Source: Panacagrimonas sp046594215
GTDB lineage: Bacteria; Pseudomonadota; Gammaproteobacteria; Nevskiales; Nevskiaceae
Assembly: GCA_046594215.1 (NCBI GenBank)
Contig: JBKJPX010000014.1
Coordinates: forward strand, 62,001-126,000
DNA length: 64,000 nucleotides
Direction of reading: 5' to 3'
In this document: positions 33,219-41,966 of the stretch, in pieces
Layout of the letters: every line of letters begins with the position of its first letter
Numbering within the stretch: position 1 is the first letter of the stretch
Position numbers and translations under genes: made by a program
The notes under the pieces: generated by a model
Databases searched by the model: none
Told to the model about the DNA's origin: nothing
What the model saw: the letters and a program-made list of their open reading frames with translations, nothing else

Positions 33219-35051
33219 CTAGAGCCGTGCGAGCACGCCCGCCGCGATGGCGATCTGGTAGATCACCTGGATGACGTCCTTGCCGAACTGGAAGTGCTTG
33301 GTGTCGACGCCCGGCAGCACCATGATCTCGTCGCCGGGTTCGACCCGTTCCGACATCACGAAGCCGCTGCCCTCCTCCGACGCAATCTCGCCGGACGGCC
33401 GCATCAGAAGCACCCGCTCGCCCGTGGATTTCTGGATCAGGCCGCCGGCCTGGTTGATGTAGTCGCTCACGTAGTAGCCCTTGCGCCAGACGAAGGCGTT
33501 GGGCAGGAACACCTCGCCGTGCACCTGCACAAGATTGCTCAGCCGCGGGATACGCACGACGTCGCCATCCTCCAGCGCGATCGTCGAAGGATCGACATCC
33601 CGCGGCAGCACGACCTGGCCCCTGGGCTTTATCTTGCGGGCGCGCTCGATGAACTGGAGCACGAGCTGCGCCTCCTGCGTCCTCAGCGCGGCTTCCTCCG
33701 TCGTGGTCGAACGGGCCGCGAGCACGGCCTGTTCGAGCTTGGCCAGCATCTGGTCCAGCACTTCCTTCTGGCGCGCCGCGATGCTCTTGCGATAAAGCTG
33801 GATGCCGAACTTCTCGGACTGCGGCGAATACTTCACCTGCTTGAGCATGTCGGCCAGCGTGGCCGAATACGGCAGGATGTACTGCCCCGCGCCCTCATGC
33901 TCACCTTCGAGCGAGATCGCGATCTGGCCGATGAGACGGTCGGCCGTCACCTCGATGTAATCCCCGGTCACCACCGGTCCGTCCAGCGCCGGATCGCCCA
34001 CCGGCACGTAGATCACCTCGCGCCGTGCCCCCTTGCTGCGCGTCACGCTCACGTTGGTTGCGCGACCGTTGACGCCTGCCATTGCCAGCAACTCGGCCAC
34101 GGTCGCGCCGGGCCGGAACTCGAACTGCGCCGGACTTGCGACCAGTCCCTGCACCATGGCGGTCGAGCCGATCGGCCCGACGAAGATGCTGTCGCCGTCG
34201 CGCAGCTGGACCTGCGCCAAGGACCCTTTCACGAGGAAATCGTAGAGGTCGACCTGTGTGACGGTCTGCGAGCCGCGCAGCACGCGCACGTCGATGTAGC
34301 TCCCGGACAAGGGGTCGATGCCACCGGCGCGGTCGAGGAAATTGAGCAGCGAGTCGGAGGCATAACCCGGATACAGGCCGGGTCGGCGAACGAAGCCGGA
34401 GACGAATACCTTGACCGGGACCGCAGCCGCCAGCGTCGCGTAGACCCCGACCTCGTCGCGATAGGTGCGGCGCACCTCGCGCTTGACCGCGTCGTTGAGT
34501 TCACCGTTGCGCACGTTGAGCACCCGCACCGGCCCCACGCGCGGAATGAAGATGTTGCCCTGCGCGTCGACCGGAACGATCAACTGCGCGTCGACAGCAC
34601 CCCACAGCTTCACGTCGACCTGGTCGCCGACGCTGATCAGGTAATCCGGGTTGAACCCCTTGAACGACTCGGTGGCAAACCGACCCTGAAAGAGGCTGCG
34701 ACCGAACACCGGCGCCTCCGACAGTCCAATTTCGGTCACCTGCGCATCGGGAATCGTTGGGGTGAACTCGTCCGACGTGCCGTCTGGCTGGCGCGGCGGG
34801 ATGACACCGCGCTGGGGCGCCGCGATCGTCTGCGGCGCGTTGGAGAAGAACGGCTCCGCCGGGGTGGCGGGCGTGGCTCCCTGGGCCGTTGCACCGGCGT
34901 TCGCGCCGCCGGCGGGCGGCTGCTGTCCCTGTGCCTGGTTCTGGACCGGGATCCTGGGCGTACCGGGCGCCCCGTAGTTCGGCAACTGCGCAACGCTGAG
35001 AACGGGCAACAGGGCCGCCGTCAGAAACACACCGATTTTTCTCAGCTTCAT
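33219..35051 (-). CDS. kpsD: Capsule polysaccharide export protein, KpsD/Wza class
   Basis: 610 residues. Cleavable signal peptide (MKLRKIGVFLTAALLPVLSVAQ), a Pro/Ala/Gln-rich linker to about residue 75, then the polysaccharide export domain (YLISVGDQVDVKLWGAVDAQ at about 135-155) and several SLBB repeats (for example VFVSGFVRRPGLYPGYASDSLLNFLDRAGG). No lipobox, as in KpsD and unlike Wza. It would form the outer-membrane/periplasmic export conduit of a group 2 type capsule system. Last gene of the operon, 3 bases after kpsE. Confidence 0.9.
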   Translation of the reverse strand: MKLRKIGVFLTAALLPVLSVAQLPNYGAPGTPRIPVQNQAQGQQPPAGGANAGATAQGATPATPAEPFFSNAPQTIAAPQRGVIPPRQPDGTSDEFTPTIPDAQVTEIGLSEAPVFGRSLFQGRFATESFKGFNPDYLISVGDQVDVKLWGAVDAQLIVPVDAQGNIFIPRVGPVRVLNVRNGELNDAVKREVRRTYRDEVGVYATLAAAVPVKVFVSGFVRRPGLYPGYASDSLLNFLDRAGGIDPLSGSYIDVRVLRGSQTVTQVDLYDFLVKGSLAQVQLRDGDSIFVGPIGSTAMVQGLVASPAQFEFRPGATVAELLAMAGVNGRATNVSVTRSKGARREVIYVPVGDPALDGPVVTGDYIEVTADRLIGQIAISLEGEHEGAGQYILPYSATLADMLKQVKYSPQSEKFGIQLYRKSIAARQKEVLDQMLAKLEQAVLAARSTTTEEAALRTQEAQLVLQFIERARKIKPRGQVVLPRDVDPSTIALEDGDVVRIPRLSNLVQVHGEVFLPNAFVWRKGYYVSDYINQAGGLIQKSTGERVLLMRPSGEIASEEGSGFVMSERVEPGDEIMVLPGVDTKHFQFGKDVIQVIYQIAIAAGVLARL

Positions 35052-35054
35052 TCC

Positions 35055-36158
35055 CTACTCCCGGTGGTCCTGGATGATGACCACAAGCATGCCGCCAATC
35101 AGATACAGAATATGCAGCAAGGCCACCGCCGTCGCGGTGCCATACAGGCGTCGTGGACGGGTGGAATCCTCGGGCAAGGTGGGCGCCGACACCAGCACGA
35201 GATGCTTCACCTTTCGCGAAGCGTCGAGCTTTGCGGCTTCCAGCGTCGCCAGCCCCGTTTGGTAGATGTCGGTGGCCACCTGTACGTTCACCTGCAGTTC
35301 CCTGTAACCCACCACCAAGCTGTTGAGGGCGCCCGTACCGCCGGTGTGAACCTGCTTGGAACGCTCCTGCTCGATCTGCAGCGCAAGCGCGTTGATTCGC
35401 GAACGCGCCGTCAGCGCCTCGGGCGCGGTGTCGCTCAGGTAACTGCGCAGTGCCTTGAGCTGCGTCTTCTGGCGCGCCAATTCCTGCTGCAGCGCGCCGA
35501 TCACCTGCGACACCGAAGCGGTTTCCTGCTCGGGGTTCAGCATTTCGTGCTTGTCCTGGTACGCGATCAGGTCGTTCGCCGCGTCGACCAGCCGCCTATT
35601 CGATTTCTCGACCTCGTTCTGCGCAAACCGGACCTGCTCGCGCGCCAGGCTCTGGCCCACCTCGTTTACAAACTGTTCCGCGTGCTCCACCACAGCTTGG
35701 CCCATCTTCTGAGCATAGACCGGGTCGAAGCCCTGCACCGCCAAGTCCAGCGACAGCGAATCCTTGTCGATCTGGGCGTCGACGTGCCCGAGAAAATACT
35801 CGACGAAGGATTCGTGCGAAGCGTGCGCGGACAGGCGCGAAAACGGATCGACACTGCCGTCGGTGAAGTGTTCGCGCAGGTGGAGGGTCTGGTCGAGGTA
35901 ATCGACCATCGCGGGCGATTCGATGAAGCGCTTCACCAGTTCGACGTCGAGGGCGGAGTTGCCAGGCGCGAGCGAAAGCAGGCCCAGGTCAAGTCCGCTG
36001 CCTCGCGACGAATCGCGCTCGACGATCAGCCGAGCCTCGGAGACGTAGCGATCGCTGGCGAAGAACGCAAGGTAGATCGCCAGGATCAAGGACGGCAACA
36101 GCACGCCGATGACGTAACTCGGATTGTTGCGGATGAACGCGATCAGGCGGGTTTTCAC
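35055..36158 (-). CDS. kpsE: Capsule export inner-membrane protein KpsE
   Basis: 367 residues. Membrane helices at both ends (about 12-35 and 335-362) flanking a long periplasmic coiled-coil region, the KpsE/BexC/CtrB layout. It bridges the KpsMT ABC transporter to the outer-membrane component. Start GTG 36158 overlaps the kpsT stop (GTGA), with AGGA 6 bases upstream. An open frame continues upstream across kpsT but has no family similarity. Confidence 0.9.
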   Translation of the reverse strand: MKTRLIAFIRNNPSYVIGVLLPSLILAIYLAFFASDRYVSEARLIVERDSSRGSGLDLGLLSLAPGNSALDVELVKRFIESPAMVDYLDQTLHLREHFTDGSVDPFSRLSAHASHESFVEYFLGHVDAQIDKDSLSLDLAVQGFDPVYAQKMGQAVVEHAEQFVNEVGQSLAREQVRFAQNEVEKSNRRLVDAANDLIAYQDKHEMLNPEQETASVSQVIGALQQELARQKTQLKALRSYLSDTAPEALTARSRINALALQIEQERSKQVHTGGTGALNSLVVGYRELQVNVQVATDIYQTGLATLEAAKLDASRKVKHLVLVSAPTLPEDSTRPRRLYGTATAVALLHILYLIGGMLVVIIQDHRE

Positions 36159-36829
36159 TTTTGATCCTGGAGATAATCGTCGATCGCGCGGGAAATCTGG
36201 TCGTAGTAGCGAATTTCGCCGTTGCGGATGTACAGACCGGCCTCGCACCACTGGCGCAGCGTTCCCATGCTGTGGCTGACGAGAATGATGCTGGCCCGCG
36301 CCACGAGATCCTTGAATGCGGCGTCCGCGCGCTCGCGGAACTTCTGATCGCCGGCAGACGTGACCTCGTCGAGGAGGTAGCAGTCGTAGTCGAAGGCCAT
36401 GCTCACCGCAAAGCTCAGACGACTGCGCATGCCCGATGAATACGTCGACAACGGCTGCTCGAAGAAATCGCCGAGCTCCGAGAATTCCTTGACGAACTCG
36501 AGGCGATCTTTCATCACTTCCCGGCCGTCGCCGCGAATCCTGCAGACGAACTTGGCGTTCTCGCGGCCCGTCAAAGCCGCCGAAAAGCCACTGGAGAGGC
36601 CTACCGGCGGGGATAGGCTGGCATGGCTGATCACCCGGCCCCGATCGGGCGTGTCGACCCCGGACAGCAGGCGGATCAGCGTCGACTTGCCGGCTCCGTT
36701 GCGCCCTACGATCCCGATGTTCTTGCGCGCCGGCAGCTCCAGGTTCACGTCGCGATACACCCAGTAACGGCTGCCGTCCGGCCGCACGTAGCACTTGGAC
36801 ACCCCTTCCAGCGTGATCAGCGTCGTCAT
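36155..36829 (-). CDS. kpsT: Capsule export ABC transporter ATPase KpsT
   Basis: 224 residues. Walker A GRNGAGKST (42-50), signature YSSGMRSRLSFAVSMAFDYD and Walker B CYLLDEVTSAGD. The sequence is of the KpsT/CtrD type that energises export of lipid-linked polysaccharide. ATG 36829 overlaps the kpsM stop. Confidence 0.95.
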   Translation of the reverse strand: MTTLITLEGVSKCYVRPDGSRYWVYRDVNLELPARKNIGIVGRNGAGKSTLIRLLSGVDTPDRGRVISHASLSPPVGLSSGFSAALTGRENAKFVCRIRGDGREVMKDRLEFVKEFSELGDFFEQPLSTYSSGMRSRLSFAVSMAFDYDCYLLDEVTSAGDQKFRERADAAFKDLVARASIILVSHSMGTLRQWCEAGLYIRNGEIRYYDQISRAIDDYLQDQK

Positions 36830-37671
36830 GAGGACAGGCGGTGCAGGTTACTGCGATAGGCGCCGAGTCCGAACAGGAGCAGCCCGAAGGACCACATGCT
36901 CAGGTACAGCCAACTGCAGGGCGAGGTGTACTCGCTCAGCATCGCGTCGCGGCCCAGGTCGAGCGCGTGCGCCAACGGATTCCACAGGATGTAGGGGCGG
37001 AGGCGGTCGGGCACCACATCGACCGTGTAGAAAACGCCTGACAGGAAGAACAGCGGCCGATCGAGCAGGGTGAACACGCGACGGAGATTGTCGCTGCGGG
37101 TGCTGTAGACGTCTGCGATCAGGCCCATGCCCTGGGTGAACACGAACAACAAGCCAATGACGCCGATGAATGCCAGGGGATCCTCGAAGTCGATCTTGAG
37201 ATCGAAGAGATGCAGGCCCAGCGTGGTCAGCATCAGCACGAATACGAGCAGCACGAACTCGATCGCCGAGCGGACCAGGATGATGTCGATCGGCCGCACT
37301 TCCCGGTAGTTGAAGACACCGCGAAAGGACCGCATCGCGCCCATCGCCTGGTGGAACGACTGCTGGTACATGAAGTACGGGAGGATGCCGATCAGGAAGA
37401 AGTACTGGCCTGAAACGCCGTAGATCTCCTTGCCGCCCGAACCGAGAAGGGCCCGTGACTCGTTCATGATCATCACGAGCGCAAGCGGCTGGACGACCGC
37501 CCACACGTAGCCGCCGCGGAACGTGCCATATCGGTTGCGCACCTCGCGAATGACGAGCGCGACCAGTGCGTCGGCGAAGACCTGCAGGTGTCCGCGCGGC
37601 GGCCCCGGCGGCGGCCGCACGAGCCCCGGGACGCCGGCAAAGCCTTCCACCTGGGTGGTGGGTTCGCTCAC
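36826..37671 (-). CDS. kpsM: Capsule export ABC transporter permease KpsM
   Basis: 281 residues, six hydrophobic segments of the ABC-2 type. The cytosolic N-terminal part contains REVRNRYGTFRGGYVWAVVQPL, characteristic of KpsM/CtrC. Start GTG 37671 has GGGAGGG upstream and overlaps the stop of the preceding glycosyltransferase (GTGA). With KpsT it forms the transporter. Confidence 0.93.
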   Translation of the reverse strand: MSEPTTQVEGFAGVPGLVRPPPGPPRGHLQVFADALVALVIREVRNRYGTFRGGYVWAVVQPLALVMIMNESRALLGSGGKEIYGVSGQYFFLIGILPYFMYQQSFHQAMGAMRSFRGVFNYREVRPIDIILVRSAIEFVLLVFVLMLTTLGLHLFDLKIDFEDPLAFIGVIGLLFVFTQGMGLIADVYSTRSDNLRRVFTLLDRPLFFLSGVFYTVDVVPDRLRPYILWNPLAHALDLGRDAMLSEYTSPCSWLYLSMWSFGLLLFGLGAYRSNLHRLSS

Positions 37672-39917
37672 CAGGCACCCTCCCAGGGCTGGTAGGGATG
37701 AGGAACCGGATTGAGCGAATAGTCCTGCGCCGTCCGCGAGAAGCAGCGGTGGTAGTACGGGTCGTTATCCAGTTGCGTCTCCCAACGCCTTTTCATGTAG
37801 TCGATTTCGCGTCCGAACCGGGCAATCTTCTCGGGCGAGTCTTCCGCCCCGCGGGATACGGACTCGTGATGGTACAACTCCGCGTGCGGCGTCCAGATGC
37901 AGCGCCAGCCTCGCTCCTGCAGTTTGAGGCACAGGTCGACATCGTTGAAGGCCACTGCCAGATTCGTCTCGTCCAGCCCGCCGACGGCGAGATACTTCTC
38001 CCGCGAGACGGCCAGGCAGGCCCCGGTCACCGCTCCCATGGCCTGGCGCAAACACAGGCGCCCCATGTATCCGTTGGCCTCGACCGGGAAACGCCAGTGG
38101 ACGTGGCCCGCCACCCCACCGATCCCGAGTGCGACGCCGGCGTGCTGGATCGTGTCGTCGGGGTAGAGAAGCTTCGCTCCCACCGCGCCGACATCCGCTC
38201 GGACCGCCAGCGAAACCATTTCGGACAGCCAGTCCGGCGAAATCACCTCGGTATCGTCGTTGAGGAGCACCAGCACCTGAGCGTCGGTCTGTCGCGCCGC
38301 GGCGTTGTTGATGGCCGAGAAATTGAACGGCGCATCGTAGGCGATGACGCGGATCCGGGGTTCGGTGCGGCACTGTGCGAACCACTCCAGCGTTGCTGGA
38401 TCGCGGCTCTGGTTGTCGACGATCAGGATTTCGTAGTCCGGGTAATCGGTTTTCCGCAACACGCTCTGGACGCCGCGATGCAGGTGCCGGTAGCCGTCCC
38501 GCGTGGGCACGATGATCGTGACGCGCGGCGCCGGAACCGGAACCGGACGCGTGACCCGATAGGTCAGCGCGATGCTTCCATCGTCGACCTCGACACCAGG
38601 CTGATCCGCGAAGTGGCTTCGCAATGCGCGCAGTCCCGCATCGTGTGCATAGCTTTTTCCGTCGCGCGCCTCCGCGGTGGAACCCGGCAGGCTGCGCCAG
38701 TGATAGAGCGTCACCGGCACGTGCCGGATAAGGCCGGGGTCGAGCTGCGCGCTCACCCGCAGCGCGAGGTCGTAGTCCTGGCTGCCGTTGCAGTCGTCGC
38801 GCAGCCCGCCGAGCGCCCGGATCCGCTCTCGCCGATACGCGACCAGGTGCGTGATGTAGTTCTGCGATTCCAGGAGCTCGGGATTCCAGGCCGGCTTGAA
38901 GTGCGGCTGGAACCGGTTTCCGCGCGTGTCGATCTTGTCTTCGTCGCTGTAGATCATTTCCAGCGCCGGATCGCGGTCGATCTCGGCGGCAAGGTGGTAC
39001 AGCGCCACGGGCGCGAGCTCGTCGTCATGATCGAGGAAGGTCACCCACTCGCCGCTCGCAAGCCCAAGCGCGCGGTTCGTCGCGGCCGAGATGCCGGCGT
39101 TGCGCGCCGAAGCATCAACACGGATGCGCGCATCCTGCAGCGCCCAGTGGCGCAAACGCTCCGCGACGCCCAGCTCCGTCGACCCGTCGTCGGCGATGCA
39201 CAGCTCCCAGTGCGGATACACCTGCGCGATCACCGATTCGATCGCACGATCGAGCAGGGCCAGCGGCGTGTTCCACGTCGGCATGAGCAACGAAAACAGC
39301 GGCCGCGCCCGCATGCGCCCGATGTGCGCGACGATCGCGGGACGCACCGACTCCAGTTCCGGCTCGGTCTGCGCCACGAACTGCGCATAGCCCGCGTCCG
39401 AATCGAGCTGGAGCGCGCGCCGCAGCGTCTGCGCCCAGGCGCGTCCAGCCAGGAGCCGGCGAAGCCGCTCGCGCAGTACGAACACGAGCGAAGCGCCAAA
39501 TCCCGCCGCAACGAACTCGAGGGATGCAATCTCGAACCTTCCGCTCGTCTCGCAGGGGTCGAAGCGCAGGCGGCGCAAGGACAGCGGGATGTAGATCTGG
39601 GCTTGGAGGCACTGGCCCGAGCGCAGGGTCCACCCGATGGACTGCGCGACGCTGAACCCCGCGCCGCAATCGAAATACAGGCGCGGGCGCACGCTGCGCT
39701 CCGCGGTGCGGACCGACACTCGGACGCGGCATTGGCCGCGCGGAGGCTGGCGGGGAAATTCGAGCAGCAGTTGCGGATCGCCGTCAGTCGCGGTCCATGC
39801 GCCATCCGCTGCGAGCGTCACGCCCAGCAGGGGAATCGGTGACGCCGGCAACGGACGCGAGTCGAGTTGGAACAGCGCCAACAGGCCGCGCAGGCGAAAG
39901 AACCAGCGCCTTAGCAT
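37668..39917 (-). CDS. Two-domain family 2 glycosyltransferase
   Basis: 749 residues. Residues about 1-200 form a beta-rich region without membrane segments. The first GT-A domain starts near 207 (FSLLMPTWNTPLALLDRAIESV) with FLDHDDE at 295-300; the second starts near 466 (VTIIVPTRDGYRHLHRGVQSVL) with LLNDDTE at 551-557, TGACLAVSREKY and a C-terminal ED-type segment. Two catalytic domains suggest that it adds two linkages or alternates sugars in the repeat unit. First of the tightly coupled block GT-kpsM-kpsT-kpsE-kpsD; 37 bases after the sulfotransferase-like gene. Confidence 0.88.
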   Translation of the reverse strand: MLRRWFFRLRGLLALFQLDSRPLPASPIPLLGVTLAADGAWTATDGDPQLLLEFPRQPPRGQCRVRVSVRTAERSVRPRLYFDCGAGFSVAQSIGWTLRSGQCLQAQIYIPLSLRRLRFDPCETSGRFEIASLEFVAAGFGASLVFVLRERLRRLLAGRAWAQTLRRALQLDSDAGYAQFVAQTEPELESVRPAIVAHIGRMRARPLFSLLMPTWNTPLALLDRAIESVIAQVYPHWELCIADDGSTELGVAERLRHWALQDARIRVDASARNAGISAATNRALGLASGEWVTFLDHDDELAPVALYHLAAEIDRDPALEMIYSDEDKIDTRGNRFQPHFKPAWNPELLESQNYITHLVAYRRERIRALGGLRDDCNGSQDYDLALRVSAQLDPGLIRHVPVTLYHWRSLPGSTAEARDGKSYAHDAGLRALRSHFADQPGVEVDDGSIALTYRVTRPVPVPAPRVTIIVPTRDGYRHLHRGVQSVLRKTDYPDYEILIVDNQSRDPATLEWFAQCRTEPRIRVIAYDAPFNFSAINNAAARQTDAQVLVLLNDDTEVISPDWLSEMVSLAVRADVGAVGAKLLYPDDTIQHAGVALGIGGVAGHVHWRFPVEANGYMGRLCLRQAMGAVTGACLAVSREKYLAVGGLDETNLAVAFNDVDLCLKLQERGWRCIWTPHAELYHHESVSRGAEDSPEKIARFGREIDYMKRRWETQLDNDPYYHRCFSRTAQDYSLNPVPHPYQPWEGAW

Positions 39918-39954
39918 TGCCTGAAGACTCGCCGGCGCCCGGGCGGGAAGCCTG

Positions 39955-40962
39955 TCATCCGCTCTGTTGCGGGGTTCCGGGTACCGCAGGCGCCGTCACG
40001 GCAGGCGCCGCTCGCGCGCCGCCGATCTTCTGTGGACTGTGCGCCAGATCCTTGATCTCACCCACGATCCGGCCGGTCAGCACGTCACCTTGCGAGACCA
40101 CAAAATTCTCGGGCAGCGCAAACTCGAATCCGTGCGGACCCTGAGGCTCGTGACGCCTGGCGTCGCATCTCGGACGATCCGCCCGCACCACGCCGAGCTC
40201 GCGACCATTGAGTGCCAGGCGCACCTCGACCGGCTTGGTCGCATCGCTCATGGCGGCCCAACCTTTGATCGTGCGATCGAACAGGCCCTCGAGCCGGCCC
40301 ACGCCGCGATGCGAGCGCGACTCTTCCAGGTAGCGCTCGTTGCCAGGCGCAACATTCGCCCTAGCCCGCCTCAAAAGCGCAGCGTCCTCCACGCCGGCGA
40401 ACGCGGCCAGACCGGCCACGAAGCCGTCGGGCTCGAGCAGGGCCTTCTCGTAGGAGATCAGCATGGTCGGCGCGTTCAGCGCATCGACGAGTTCCGCGAG
40501 CTTCACATACTCCTGCGCCGCGATCCTCAGCCCGCTGAGAGCTTCCTGCCCGACCGACAGTCGATTGCGATTGGTCACCGCGAGGATGTCGCGAAAAACG
40601 ATCAGGTAGTTGGGATTCCGGAATTCGCTCTCGAATTTCCGCACGTACCCGATGGCTGCAGGGCGCTTGAAGCCCCACTTGGCATACGCGGTGTTGCGCT
40701 TCGTGACGATCTGGCGAAGCGCGCCCATGTCGCCATTCTCCATCGGGCGGAAAACCTCGACATCCTCCACCACCGCCGAGATGCGATCACCCATGTGCAC
40801 GCCCATGTCGTGCAGCGCCTTGGCCACCATCGTCGTACCGCCGCGGGCGACGCCGATCACGATGAAGGTGCGTTCGGCCGGCGCGTCCTTCTCTTCTCTC
40901 ACCACGAGCATCCCGTTGTTGCGCAGGCCGCTCACGTCCATGGCTGAATTCGAATGCGTCAT
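39955..40962 (-). CDS. Sulfotransferase-like P-loop protein
   Basis: 335 residues. N-terminal P-loop TFIVIGVARGGTTMVAKAL resembles the 5'-phosphosulfate loop of PAPS-dependent sulfotransferases, and NYLIVFRDILAVTNRNRLS the 3'-phosphate site. The C-terminal 110 residues (from about 225, including the pattern IKGWA and a GFEFALPE block) are an add-on seen in surface-polysaccharide enzymes. Likely modifies the exported glycan. Ends 37 bases before the glycosyltransferase gene and starts 10 bases after purU. Confidence 0.7.
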   Translation of the reverse strand: MTHSNSAMDVSGLRNNGMLVVREEKDAPAERTFIVIGVARGGTTMVAKALHDMGVHMGDRISAVVEDVEVFRPMENGDMGALRQIVTKRNTAYAKWGFKRPAAIGYVRKFESEFRNPNYLIVFRDILAVTNRNRLSVGQEALSGLRIAAQEYVKLAELVDALNAPTMLISYEKALLEPDGFVAGLAAFAGVEDAALLRRARANVAPGNERYLEESRSHRGVGRLEGLFDRTIKGWAAMSDATKPVEVRLALNGRELGVVRADRPRCDARRHEPQGPHGFEFALPENFVVSQGDVLTGRIVGEIKDLAHSPQKIGGARAAPAVTAPAVPGTPQQSG

Positions 40963-40972
40963 TGCACAGGCT

Positions 40973-41842
40973 TCAGGCGAACACCACGGTCTTGCTGCCG
41001 TCGAGCAGGATGCGGTCCTCGACCTGCCAGCGCACCGCGCGGGCCAGGACCTGCCGTTCGAGATCGCGGCCGAGGCGCTTTAGTTCCTCGACCGACATGC
41101 GATGCGACACCCGCGCCACGTCCTGCTCGATGATCGGTCCCTGGTCGAGCTCGGCCGTGACGTAGTGAGCCGTCGCGCCGATGATCTTCACGCCCTTCAC
41201 GTAGGCCTGCTGGTAGGGGTCGGCACCGACGAAGGCCGGCAGGAACGAGTGATGGATGTTGATGATGCGATGCGGGTACTGCGCCACCAGTTCGGGCGAC
41301 AGGATGCGCATGAAGCGTGCGAGCACCAGGAAGTCCGCCGACTCGCGGCACAAGGCCAGGATGCGGGCCTCCGCCTGGACCTGGGTGTCCTGGGTGAAGG
41401 GCACATGCTCGAAGCGCACGCCGAAACCCTCGACCGCGGCGCGCAGGTCCGGGTGGTTGGAGATCACCATCGGGATGTCCACGCGCAGTTCGCCGCGCGA
41501 CCAGCGCCACAACAGTTCGAGCAGGGCGTGGTCGTGTTTCGACACCAGCACGACCAGGCGCGGACGGCGCGCCGCGAAGCTCATGCGCCAGTCCATCGCG
41601 AAGCGCTCCCCAACCACCTCGCCGAAGGCGCGGCTCATCGCGTCCGCCGACAGGTCCAGCGCCGGCGTCTGGAATTCCAGGCGCAGGAAGAAGCGCCCGC
41701 CGTGCGCATCGGACGAGTGCTGGTCCAGCTCGGTGACGTTGGCGCCGTGGTGGTACAGGAACGTCGTCACCGCAGACACGATCCCGGGCCGATCCGGACA
41801 GGTCACCAGGAGTCGCGCGGTGGTCTCGGGATGTATGGTCAC
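40973..41842 (-). CDS. purU: Formyltetrahydrofolate deformylase PurU
   Basis: 289 residues. Hydrolyses 10-formyl-THF to formate and THF, feeding PurT and balancing one-carbon units. N-terminal ACT domain (LVTCPDRPGIVSAVTTFLYHHGANV) and C-terminal formyltransferase fold with VISNHPDLRAAVEGFGVRFEH, INIHHSFLPAFVGADPYQQAY and the catalytic Asp in AELDQGPIIEQD. GTG start 41842. Only 10 bases from the sulfotransferase-like gene, so it may share its transcript. Confidence 0.95.
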   Translation of the reverse strand: MTIHPETTARLLVTCPDRPGIVSAVTTFLYHHGANVTELDQHSSDAHGGRFFLRLEFQTPALDLSADAMSRAFGEVVGERFAMDWRMSFAARRPRLVVLVSKHDHALLELLWRWSRGELRVDIPMVISNHPDLRAAVEGFGVRFEHVPFTQDTQVQAEARILALCRESADFLVLARFMRILSPELVAQYPHRIINIHHSFLPAFVGADPYQQAYVKGVKIIGATAHYVTAELDQGPIIEQDVARVSHRMSVEELKRLGRDLERQVLARAVRWQVEDRILLDGSKTVVFA

Positions 41843-41966
41843 GCGGTCTTCGGCAACGCAGGGCCCACCATTTCAACGGCCGCGACCGCATTCGGCAACC
41901 GTACGGAGCCGCCCGCGAGCTTCGCCGCGGCCCCTCGCACCCCGTTCGCGCGGGGCGGCTCGATGA

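Noticed and set aside
36159..36794. Upstream continuation of the kpsE frame through kpsT
   Set aside because: The translation has no similarity to KpsE and lies over the ATPase gene in another frame.
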